A DNA stretch of 27,715 nucleotides, from positions 677 to 28,391 of the forward strand of contig JAHZHX010000002.1 in NCBI GenBank assembly GCA_019420065.1, written 5' to 3'. The stretch is from Clostridiales bacterium. GTDB taxonomy: Bacteria; Bacillota; Clostridia; Christensenellales; Aristaeellaceae. How positions within the stretch are numbered: the stretch's first letter is position 1; each line of letters starts with the position of its first letter. Below are positions 1 to 10,344 of this stretch, one piece after another. The position numbers were made by a program, and so were the translations under genes. A model generated the notes under the pieces. It saw only the letters and a list, made by a program, of their open reading frames with translations. It searched no databases and was not told the origin of the DNA.

Positions 1-2
1 AC

Positions 3-239
3 GATGATGACGACGACGGCAATGAGCTGCAGGTGCATTCCATCCGTGATGAGGATCGCGAGGAACTGCTGCGTTCCGAAGAAGAAAACGAGAGCGCTGA
101 CGAGTATGAGGACATCGACGATATTACCGATATTGACGATGAACTGGGTACTCTGGATACCTTGGGCGAGGACGATGACGCGGATTTTGGCGATTTTGAC
201 GATCCGCTTTCCGACATCGATGATGATGACATTGAGTGA
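3..239 (+). CDS. rpoB: RNA polymerase beta subunit, C-terminal end (partial)
   Basis: This is the last 78 residues of a reading frame that enters from the left edge and stops at TGA 237-239. The visible part is a very acidic tail (about half Asp/Glu, for example DDDDDGNE and the terminal DIDDDDIE) with no catalytic motif. The identification comes from context: it lies 25 nt upstream of rpoC in the same orientation, as rpoB does in nearly all bacteria. Acidic, low-complexity C-terminal extensions of the beta subunit occur in Firmicutes, but this one is long. No start is visible, so an internal ATG at 33 should not be used. The rpoB call is an inference from position and composition, not from a recognised domain. 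Confidence 0.85.
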   Translation, partial: DDDDDGNELQVHSIRDEDREELLRSEEENESADEYEDIDDITDIDDELGTLDTLGEDDDADFGDFDDPLSDIDDDDIE

Positions 240-264
240 ACTGCGAAGGAGAGTGTAAGACGGA

Positions 265-3825
<3,561 letters not shown>

Positions 3826-3859
3826 GGCGGATTGCCTGAACTTTCCGGCATGAAGAACG

Positions 3860-3910
3860 CCCCCTTTTCGCATCCTAAGCATGGTGTGAAAAGGGGGTAT
3901 TTTGTTTTGA
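3860..3910 (+). terminator. Rho-independent terminator of rpoBC, overlapping the lonB translation start region
   Basis: A 10-bp perfect stem pairs CCCCCTTTTC (3860-3869) with GAAAAGGGGG (3888-3897). The inner bases 3870-3874 can pair further with 3883-3887 if G-U pairs are allowed. The stem is followed by TATTTTGTTTTG (3898-3909). This is a convincing intrinsic terminator about 35 nt after the rpoC stop. Its 3' arm (AAGGGGG, 3891-3897) is also the only good Shine-Dalgarno sequence for the TTG start of lonB at 3907. Confidence 0.85.
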
Positions 3911-5574
3911 CGATGGTGCTCTTTCTGATTCAGTTGGCAGTGACGGCAGTGGTAGGAATTTATTTCTTTACCCAGCTGCGCAAGGAAAAACAGGCGCAGC
4001 CCGGAATCAAGCGGGAAGCAAACCGCGAAATGGAAAACCTGCGCCATATGCGCGCAATCAGTCTTTCGGAACCGCTCAGCGAGCATGTGCGTCCGCAAAC
4101 GTTTGCGGACATCGTTGGCCAGGAGGAGGGCATCAAGTCGCTCAAAGCCATCCTTTGCGGCGCCAATCCACAGCATGTGATTATTTATGGACCTCCGGGT
4201 ATCGGCAAAACCTGCGCCGCGCGTCTGGTACTGGAATATGCCAAAAACAGCGAGGGGACCCCTTTCCGCAGGAATGCGCCGTTCATTGAGATGGACGCGA
4301 CCTGCGTGCGGTTTGACGAGCGCTCGATCGCCGATCCGCTGTTCGGCAGTGTTCATGACCCGATATATCAGGGAGCCGGCTCGCTGGGAATTCAGGGGAT
4401 TCCGCAGCCCAAAGCCGGGGCGGTGACCAAGGCGCATGGTGGCGTATTGTTTTTGGATGAAATTGGCGAACTGCATCCGATTCAGATGAACAAGCTGCTC
4501 AAGGTGCTGGAGGACCGCTGCGTTCATTTTGATTCGGCCTATTATAATCCTGACGATACGACCGTGCCGCGCCACATTCACGATATTTTCAAGAACGGGA
4601 TGCCAGCGGACTTTCGCCTGATTGGCGCGACGACGCGCAGTCCGGAGGAGCTGCCCCCGGCGCTGCGGTCGCGCTGTATGGAGGTATTTTTCCGGGCGCT
4701 GGAACCGGCGGAAATTGCCGGGATTGCCGAAGGGGCTGCCAGGCGCGCCGGTTATCTGATGACGCACGAAACGGCGGTACTGTGCGGACATTACGCGGCG
4801 TGCGGCCGCGATGCGGTGAATATGGTGCAGATGGCTGCCGGACTTGCGCAGATGGAAAAACGGGAATGCGTCGAGCAGGCGGATATGGAATGGGTCATTC
4901 AGTCCGGACATTATCCTGCCCGACCGGAGCAGGTGGCGGCGCAGGAAAACCGCGTGGGCGTCGTGCATGGCTTGGCTGTTTTTGGGTCGCACCAGGGAGC
5001 GGTTATGGAAATCGAAGCGGTCAAGGTGCCGGGCAGCGGTCAGGTAGCGGTGACCGGGATCGTGGATGAGGAGGAGCTGGGCGGCGGTTCGCATACCATG
5101 CGCCGCCGTTCAACGGCGCGGGTGTCGGCCGAAAATGTGGCTACCGTACTCAGGCTGCTGGGATATCTGGATGGGCAGACGGATGTGCATATCAATTTTC
5201 CTGGCGGCGCGCCGGTGGATGGCCCCAGCGCGGGCGCGGCCATGGCGGTGGCGGCGGTGAGCGCTTTGACGGGAAAGCCCGTGGACGGCAGCTGCGCCAT
5301 GACGGGGGAAATCTCTGTTCAAGGGCAGATCAAGCCTGTGGGCGGCGTTCCGGAAAAAGTGGAGGCTGCGCGGCGGGCAGGGCTTGTACGCGTATACGTT
5401 CCGCGCGAAAATATGATGGAGCGCTTTGACGGCTGCGGGATCGAAGTGCAGCTGCTGGATACCCTGCCGCAGGCGCTGGATCGCATGCTTTTGCCTGCCC
5501 GCGTGACCGAAACGGAGAACGATCACCGCCGTCCGGCGCTGCTGCCCATGACGGCGCAGGGAGTTGAAAGCTGA
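3907..5574 (+). CDS. lonB: Membrane-anchored ATP-dependent protease LonB (sporulation type)
   Basis: This is an AAA+ Lon-family serine protease. In Bacillus LonB is made in the forespore. The N-terminus is one hydrophobic membrane segment (VLFLIQLAVTAVVGIYFF). After it come the family signature RAISLSEPLSEHVRP, Walker A GPPGIGKT (residues 95-102), Walker B VLFLDEIGE and a Lon protease domain with a Ser441-Lys484 dyad 43 residues apart. I chose TTG 3907 because AAGGGGG lies 9 nt upstream. The resulting 555 residues match the about 552 of the Bacillus protein, and the protein then begins directly with the membrane segment. ATG 3913 is an alternative. An in-frame TTG at 3832 would place coding sequence across the rpoC terminator and add a tail absent from the family as I recall it. 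lonA and engB follow, the same order as in Bacillus. Confidence 0.95.
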   Translation: MTMVLFLIQLAVTAVVGIYFFTQLRKEKQAQPGIKREANREMENLRHMRAISLSEPLSEHVRPQTFADIVGQEEGIKSLKAILCGANPQHVIIYGPPGIGKTCAARLVLEYAKNSEGTPFRRNAPFIEMDATCVRFDERSIADPLFGSVHDPIYQGAGSLGIQGIPQPKAGAVTKAHGGVLFLDEIGELHPIQMNKLLKVLEDRCVHFDSAYYNPDDTTVPRHIHDIFKNGMPADFRLIGATTRSPEELPPALRSRCMEVFFRALEPAEIAGIAEGAARRAGYLMTHETAVLCGHYAACGRDAVNMVQMAAGLAQMEKRECVEQADMEWVIQSGHYPARPEQVAAQENRVGVVHGLAVFGSHQGAVMEIEAVKVPGSGQVAVTGIVDEEELGGGSHTMRRRSTARVSAENVATVLRLLGYLDGQTDVHINFPGGAPVDGPSAGAAMAVAAVSALTGKPVDGSCAMTGEISVQGQIKPVGGVPEKVEAARRAGLVRVYVPRENMMERFDGCGIEVQLLDTLPQALDRMLLPARVTETENDHRRPALLPMTAQGVES

Positions 5575-5580
5575 TAGCGC

Positions 5581-5609
5581 TTGCAAACATTGTCAACATC
5601 TGATAAAAT
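5581..5609 (+). promoter_or_regulatory. Candidate sigma-A promoter of lonA
   Basis: The -35-like TTGCAA (5581-5586) is followed by a 17-nt spacer and TAAAAT (5604-5609). TGA at 5601-5603 forms an extended -10. The predicted transcription start is near 5616, shortly before the lonA ribosome binding site at 5630. The promoter sits in the 64-nt gap between lonB and lonA, so lonA can be expressed independently of lonB. No CIRCE (HrcA) element and no canonical CtsR heptad repeat was seen here. Confidence 0.55.
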
Positions 5610-5628
5610 AAAATGCAATTTGTTTGCA
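5582..5628. repeat. Perfect 8-bp inverted repeat around the lonA promoter
   Basis: TGCAAACA (5582-5589) and TGTTTGCA (5621-5628) are perfect inverted copies whose starts are 39 bp apart, close to four helical turns. The left arm covers most of the -35 hexamer and the right arm ends just before the ribosome binding site. The left arm lies upstream of the predicted transcript, so the pair is better explained as a DNA site than as an mRNA hairpin. Confidence 0.5.
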
Positions 5629-5638
5629 TGGAGGTTTT

Positions 5639-7990
5639 ATGGCAACAAAACGTAAATCAGCTGCCCGGGCAGTGCGCCTTCCCCTTATGCCGTTACGGGG
5701 GCTTATGATATTTCCGCATATGGTGCTGCATTTTGATGTGGGCCGTCCACGCAGCGTGGCGGCGCTGGAAGCAGCCATGCTGGAGGGACAGCGAATTTTC
5801 CTGGTGGCGCAGCGCGATGGAGAGGTCGAATCGCCCACGGCGGAGGACGTATGCCGCGTGGGTACGATCACCCTGGTCAAGCAGGTGCTGAATCTGCCGG
5901 GCGACAGTCTGCGGGTGCTGGTGGAAGGGCAGCAGCGCGCGGTACTCAAGTCTATCGTGCAGGAAGATCCCTACTGGGTTGCCGACGTGATGCCGGTTGT
6001 GGATGCGCAGGAGGAAGACGATACCACTTTGCAGGCGCTTGTGCGCACGACGCATGACTTTTTTGAGGAGTATGCGCGCGCAAGCATGCGCGTATCTCCT
6101 GAAACGCTCAAATCGGTCAACGATGTGGAATATCCAGACCAGCTGGCCGATGTGATTGCCGCCAATGTGCTCACGCGCCTGGAGGACAGGCAGGCGATTC
6201 TGGAGGAGGTCAGCGTGGCTGCCCGTCTGGAAACGCTCTGCGGCATTCTGGCGCGGGAAACTGAGCTGGCAGGCATCGAAAAACAGGTGCAGGGGCGCAT
6301 CAAAAAGCAGATTGAAAAAAATCAGAAGGATTATTATCTGCGGGAGCAGATTCGCGCCATTCAGGAAGAGCTGGGCGAGGATGCGACGGCGGAAACGGAT
6401 GTGCTGCGCGAAAAGCTGCGCAAGCTGCCGCTGGGCGACGAAGCGCGCGAGCGCGTAGAGCGTGAATTGCAGCGCCTTTCGCGCATGGCGCCGGGAACGC
6501 CGGAAATCAGCGTCAGCCAGACTTATCTGGAATGGATCTGCGATTTGCCGTGGGGAAAATATACCACCGACAATCTTGACCTGAAGCGCGCGCGCCGCAT
6601 TCTTGACGAGGATCACTATGGCATGAAGCAGGTCAAGGAGCGCGTGATTGAGTATCTGGCGGTGCGGCGCATGCAGATGAACTCGGAAGAAAGCGGTCTG
6701 CGCGGTCCGATTCTCTGCTTTGCGGGCCCTCCCGGCGTCGGTAAAACGTCCATTGTGCGCGGTATTGCCCGCGCGGTGGGCAGAAAGTTCGTGCAGATGT
6801 CGCTGGGCGGCGTGCGCGACGAGGCGGAGATCCGCGGCCATCGCCGCACCTATGTCGGGGCGATTCCCGGACGAATCATTGCCGGGATGAAGCAGGCCGG
6901 CACCATGAACCCGGTGTTCCTGTTTGACGAAATTGACAAAATGAGCAACGACTTCCGCGGCGATCCGGCCAGCGCAATGCTGGAGGTGCTCGATGCGGAA
7001 CAGAATGCCGCCTTCCGCGACCATTATCTGGAGCTGCCCTTTGATTTGTCGCAGGTCATGTTCATTACCACGGCCAACAGCATCGATACCATCCCCGGCC
7101 CCTTGCGCGACCGCATGGAGATCATTGAGGTGCCCAGCTATACGGAGGAGGAAAAGCTGCAAATTGCCAAACGGCATTTGCTGGCGCGCCAGGTCAAGGA
7201 GCATGGCTTGCAGCCGGGCAGCGTTCGCATGGGCGACGCGGCAATGAAAGCGGTAATCGAAGGCTATACGCGCGAAGCAGGCGTGCGCACGCTTACGCGC
7301 ACGATTGCGCGCATCGTTCGCAAAGCGGCGGTGGAGATGCTGGAGGATGACATTGCCAAAATTACCGTTACGCGTGAAAAAGTGAACCAGTACCTGGGCG
7401 CGCCGCGTTTTCTGCGCGACCTGCCTGAAAAGCAGCCGCGCGTGGGGGTGGTCAACGGTCTGGCCTATACCGCCGTGGGCGGAGAAACGCTGGCGGTTGA
7501 ATGCGCGGTGATGACGGGCAGCGGCGCGCTGTCGCTGACCGGGCAGTTGGGTGATGTGATGAAGGAAAGCGCGCAGGCGGCGCTGTCGTGGATCCGCGCG
7601 CACGCGGAGGAATACGGCTTGAAGCCCGATTTCCACAAAACGGTGGATATCCATATCCATGTGCCTGAAGGAGCCGTGCCCAAGGATGGGCCATCGGCAG
7701 GCGTAACCATGGCGACGGCGCTGATGTCGGCCATTACGCAGCGCGCCGTGCGCCAGGACATTGCCATGACGGGGGAAATCACGCTGCGGGGGCGCGTTTT
7801 GCCCATTGGCGGCGTAAAGGAGAAAATGCTGGCCGCTTACCGGGCGGGAATCAGCACGCTGCTGCTGCCGGTGGAAAACAAAAAGGATCTGGAAGATATT
7901 CCCGAGCATGTGCTCCAGGCGTTTGAGATCATTTTTGTGGACAACATTTCTGATGTACTGAAGGCGGCGCTTTTGCCGGCGGAGGCATGA
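5639..7990 (+). CDS. lonA: ATP-dependent protease LonA
   Basis: This is the soluble Lon protease that degrades misfolded and some regulatory proteins. The 783 residues contain, in order, the N-terminal substrate-binding Lon domain (PLMPLRGLMIFPHMVL onward), a coiled-coil stretch (about residues 215-290), an AAA+ module with Walker A GPPGVGKT (363-370) and Walker B VFLFDEIDK, and the protease domain. The catalytic pair is Ser686 (PKDGPSAG) and Lys729 (GGVKEKM), 43 residues apart as in E. coli Lon. ATG 5639 is preceded by GGAGG at 5630-5634, and an in-frame TTG at 5624 lies upstream of that site and is rejected. The gene has its own candidate promoter. Its stop overlaps an ATG that could begin engB. 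Confidence 0.98.
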   Translation: MATKRKSAARAVRLPLMPLRGLMIFPHMVLHFDVGRPRSVAALEAAMLEGQRIFLVAQRDGEVESPTAEDVCRVGTITLVKQVLNLPGDSLRVLVEGQQRAVLKSIVQEDPYWVADVMPVVDAQEEDDTTLQALVRTTHDFFEEYARASMRVSPETLKSVNDVEYPDQLADVIAANVLTRLEDRQAILEEVSVAARLETLCGILARETELAGIEKQVQGRIKKQIEKNQKDYYLREQIRAIQEELGEDATAETDVLREKLRKLPLGDEARERVERELQRLSRMAPGTPEISVSQTYLEWICDLPWGKYTTDNLDLKRARRILDEDHYGMKQVKERVIEYLAVRRMQMNSEESGLRGPILCFAGPPGVGKTSIVRGIARAVGRKFVQMSLGGVRDEAEIRGHRRTYVGAIPGRIIAGMKQAGTMNPVFLFDEIDKMSNDFRGDPASAMLEVLDAEQNAAFRDHYLELPFDLSQVMFITTANSIDTIPGPLRDRMEIIEVPSYTEEEKLQIAKRHLLARQVKEHGLQPGSVRMGDAAMKAVIEGYTREAGVRTLTRTIARIVRKAAVEMLEDDIAKITVTREKVNQYLGAPRFLRDLPEKQPRVGVVNGLAYTAVGGETLAVECAVMTGSGALSLTGQLGDVMKESAQAALSWIRAHAEEYGLKPDFHKTVDIHIHVPEGAVPKDGPSAGVTMATALMSAITQRAVRQDIAMTGEITLRGRVLPIGGVKEKMLAAYRAGISTLLLPVENKKDLEDIPEHVLQAFEIIFVDNISDVLKAALLPAEA

Positions 7991-8010
7991 TCCCAAGAAA
8001 GCAGGTATAC

Positions 8011-8607
8011 ATGGAGATCAAAAACGCAAGATTTGTGACCAGCATGGCGCAGTATGGGCGCTTTTCCGGCATTGGTCTGCCGCAGATTGCGGTAGCGGGC
8101 AAGAGCAATGTGGGAAAATCCAGTCTGATTAACGCCCTGTGCCGCAATGGCAAGCTGGCGAAAACCAGCGGAACGCCGGGAAAGACGCGGTTGCTGAATG
8201 TATTTGAAATCAACGGCGGCACGGGCGACGCTTTTCATCTGGTGGATTTGCCCGGATATGGCTTTGCCCGGGTGGATAAGGCGGAAAAGCTGCGCTGGGG
8301 AGAGATGATGCAGGGCTATTTTGATCATACCCGCGAGCTGAAAATGGTCTTGCAGCTGGTGGATATCCGTCATGAGCCCACGCAGGATGATATTGACATG
8401 GTGGCTTTTCTGCGCGCGACGGGCGTGCCCTTTCAGGTGGTGGCCACCAAAGCTGATAAAATTTCCCGCGGGGCGCGCATGAAATACACTGCGCCCATCT
8501 GTCGGGCGCTGCAAACGCAGCCGTGGGAGCTGCTCCCTTGGTCAAGCGAAACGGGCGATGGCCGCGACGCGCTGATTAAACAGCTCGAGCAGGCCATCCA
8601 CGAATGA
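8011..8607 (+). CDS. engB: Ribosome biogenesis GTP-binding protein EngB (YsxC/YihA)
   Basis: This small Era/Obg-type GTPase is required for late 50S ribosomal subunit assembly. The 198 residues contain the P-loop GKSNVGKS (from residue 30), the G2-region sequence TSGTPGKT, G3 DLPGYGFA, G4 TKADK and a G5-like SSE. ATG 8011 is preferred: it has AAAGCAGG, one mismatch from AAAGGAGG, just upstream, and it gives a length near the 195 of the Bacillus protein. ATG 7987 overlaps the lonA stop (ATGA) and would add eight residues, but its GGAGG is only one base away. The gene ends the lonB-lonA-engB block and is followed by a strong bidirectional terminator. Confidence 0.97.
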   Translation: MEIKNARFVTSMAQYGRFSGIGLPQIAVAGKSNVGKSSLINALCRNGKLAKTSGTPGKTRLLNVFEINGGTGDAFHLVDLPGYGFARVDKAEKLRWGEMMQGYFDHTRELKMVLQLVDIRHEPTQDDIDMVAFLRATGVPFQVVATKADKISRGARMKYTAPICRALQTQPWELLPWSSETGDGRDALIKQLEQAIHE

Positions 8608-8616
8608 ATTTATCGT

Positions 8617-8658
8617 AAAAAAGGCTTTTTGCCCGTTCAAGGGTAAAAAGCCTTTTTG
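8617..8658. terminator. Bidirectional terminator between engB and the convergent larA-like gene
   Basis: A 13-bp perfect stem (8618-8630 with 8645-8657) extends inward with a G-U pair and GCCC/GGGT to a 6-nt loop. The stem itself ends in five T on both strands. It serves engB on + and the larA-like gene (stop at 8670) on the minus strand. Confidence 0.9.
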
Positions 8659-8669
8659 TGTTGCGATAT

Positions 8670-10163
8670 TCAGCCGCAGCAGGGATGCGAAATGCCGTCG
8701 CGCGTGTGGCTGTTTTGTTCGGGAGCTTTCATGCAGAGATGAACCGCGGCGGTGGTAAAGGCACGGGGCAAAGCCAGGATATTGGGACTGTTGCCTACAT
8801 ATTTTTTCTGCGCGTCCGCCAGCGCCTCCTCAAAGGTGGCGCGGGTCTTGAATCCCATACTGCGGGCAATGCCCGGCTCCCGCGCGCCGACAATATAGAT
8901 GGCGCTGGTGTGCTCCTCGGCCAGATGGCCGCAGCTCATCATGGAAAAGCCGTGGAAGGGATGGAAGGCGTTGGCGAAGCGGTATTTACGGATATATTCT
9001 TCGTTGGTGGCAAAGTATTCCCCATAACGGTTCATATCGGGCAGAATCTGCATGGAATCGTGCTGGAACATGGTATACAGCTCGCGCAGATAGGGCCAGC
9101 GCTCATCATGGAACCAGCCGTCGCAAATGCTGGAAACGATAAACACGCACCGGTCGCTGAGAATGCGCTTGTGGCGGATGACCTGCGCCGAGAGCGCCTG
9201 CATCATCTGAATGGGATTGGTGCCCATGCCGTCGCCGTAATGGAAATTGGTGGGCATGCCGAATACCACCACGTCGTATTTTTTTTCCGCCCAATGGACA
9301 TAGGTGCGGCGGTCGGCCGTTTTCCAGCTGACGGGCTGCATTTCCTTGGCCCAGCCGGAGTTGATTTCAATCTGACGGGACTTGGTATCCAGTACAGCGT
9401 CGCAGCAGAAGAAGCGTTTGCCCATTTTTTCTTCCATCAGCATGCCCTGGCGGTCGAACTTGTCACGCATCAGGCTGCCGGTGGATACAGGCACAAAGTC
9501 CGGACGGTGCATCACCTGCGGGACATGATGCGCTGCGATGCTTTTCCAGTGGGTGATTCCCGTAGCGCAGTGCTTATAGCCGCCCGAATAGCCGCCGTAG
9601 GGATTTCCCTGTGTGTGGCCGATGAGGATGGCAATGTCGGCGTCATAAACGTATTTGTTCATCAGCACATGATCGCCCTGCGAGGTATAGCCCAGGTCGA
9701 TCATATGTTCCGCGTCCTCGCTGTCATGGCTGGTGATCTGTCCGGAGGGATAAAACTCATTGAACAGCGCTTCGCCCAGCATGGTTTTCATCTCCGGAAC
9801 CGTGGCACGCGGGTGTAAACCGTTGGAAAACAGCAGCAGAATGTTTTCCTTGCGGATGCCGGCGGCATACAGCTCGTCCAGGCAGGCGCGGATGGCTACC
9901 TTGCGGTGGCTGGTGGGCTGATTGCCGCCCTTTACGATATCGGGGATGACAAACACGACGCTGCGCTTGTCCTTGGCCAGCTCGCGCAGCGGCGGCATGC
10001 CAATGGGATGCCGGATGCTTTCCAGCGTGGCGCTGTATAGGCTGTTCCAGGCCTGGGGCAGACAAGGGGGATCGGCTACCGTTTCGCCGGGAATGAACAC
10101 GTCGGTCGTATCGGGCAGCGTGGCGTTCATGAAGCCATTGCCATACTCGAATTGAAGCTGCAT
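8670..10163 (-). CDS. LarA-like protein (DUF2088, nickel-pincer 2-hydroxyacid racemase family)
   Basis: The 497-residue protein belongs to the lactate racemase catalytic-domain family. LarA enzymes interconvert 2-hydroxyacid stereoisomers using a nickel-pincer cofactor tethered to a lysine. The core motif is GGYSGGYKH (190-198). By my unaided alignment K197 matches the cofactor-tethering Lys184 of Lactobacillus LarA, H213 matches the nickel ligand His200, and H117 (NGLHPRAT) matches catalytic His108. The position of the second catalytic residue, His174, is N187, with H183 four residues before it. The substrate cannot be read from sequence. No cofactor genes (larB, larC, larE) lie in the window. 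The start at 10163 has GAAAGGATG upstream. The gene is transcribed divergently from a G1P dehydrogenase gene. Confidence 0.85.
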   Translation of the reverse strand: MQLQFEYGNGFMNATLPDTTDVFIPGETVADPPCLPQAWNSLYSATLESIRHPIGMPPLRELAKDKRSVVFVIPDIVKGGNQPTSHRKVAIRACLDELYAAGIRKENILLLFSNGLHPRATVPEMKTMLGEALFNEFYPSGQITSHDSEDAEHMIDLGYTSQGDHVLMNKYVYDADIAILIGHTQGNPYGGYSGGYKHCATGITHWKSIAAHHVPQVMHRPDFVPVSTGSLMRDKFDRQGMLMEEKMGKRFFCCDAVLDTKSRQIEINSGWAKEMQPVSWKTADRRTYVHWAEKKYDVVVFGMPTNFHYGDGMGTNPIQMMQALSAQVIRHKRILSDRCVFIVSSICDGWFHDERWPYLRELYTMFQHDSMQILPDMNRYGEYFATNEEYIRKYRFANAFHPFHGFSMMSCGHLAEEHTSAIYIVGAREPGIARSMGFKTRATFEEALADAQKKYVGNSPNILALPRAFTTAAVHLCMKAPEQNSHTRDGISHPCCG

Positions 10164-10211
10164 AGGTTTTCATCCTTTCCAGAATTGTGGGAAAACGGTC
10201 AATACTAAAGC

Positions 10212-10241
10212 ATTATAGCACAGATTGGCGACGGTTGAAAA
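10212..10241 (-). promoter_or_regulatory. Promoter of the larA-like gene
   Basis: Read on the minus strand, TTTTCA (10241-10236), an 18-nt spacer and a perfect TATAAT (10217-10212) form a sigma-A promoter. The predicted start near 10205 leaves a leader of about 40 nt. It is the mirror image of the promoter on the other strand at 10265-10294. Confidence 0.65.
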
Positions 10242-10264
10242 TCATTTATTTTTTTCTGGGCGGC

Positions 10265-10294
10265 TTTTCAAAACTGCCGGGCATATGATATAAT
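10265..10294 (+). promoter_or_regulatory. Promoter of the sn-glycerol-1-phosphate dehydrogenase gene
   Basis: TTTTCA (10265-10270), an 18-nt spacer and a perfect TATAAT (10289-10294) preceded by TGA (extended -10). The T-rich tract at 10242-10258 lies between this and the divergent promoter and could act as an upstream element for both. The predicted leader is about 45 nt and contains GGGGAGG. Confidence 0.7.
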
Positions 10295-10344
10295 ACTTTT
10301 GTATAAATTGTTTCTTTAATATACCATACAGGGGAGGACAGTGC

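Noticed and set aside
3832..3906. An earlier TTG start for lonB at 3832.
   Set aside because: It lacks a ribosome binding site and would translate through the rpoC terminator. The added 25 residues precede the membrane segment that should be near the N-terminus.
8658..9818. A 386-codon + strand frame over the LarA-like gene.
   Set aside because: It is an antisense shadow of a gene with recognisable DUF2088 motifs.
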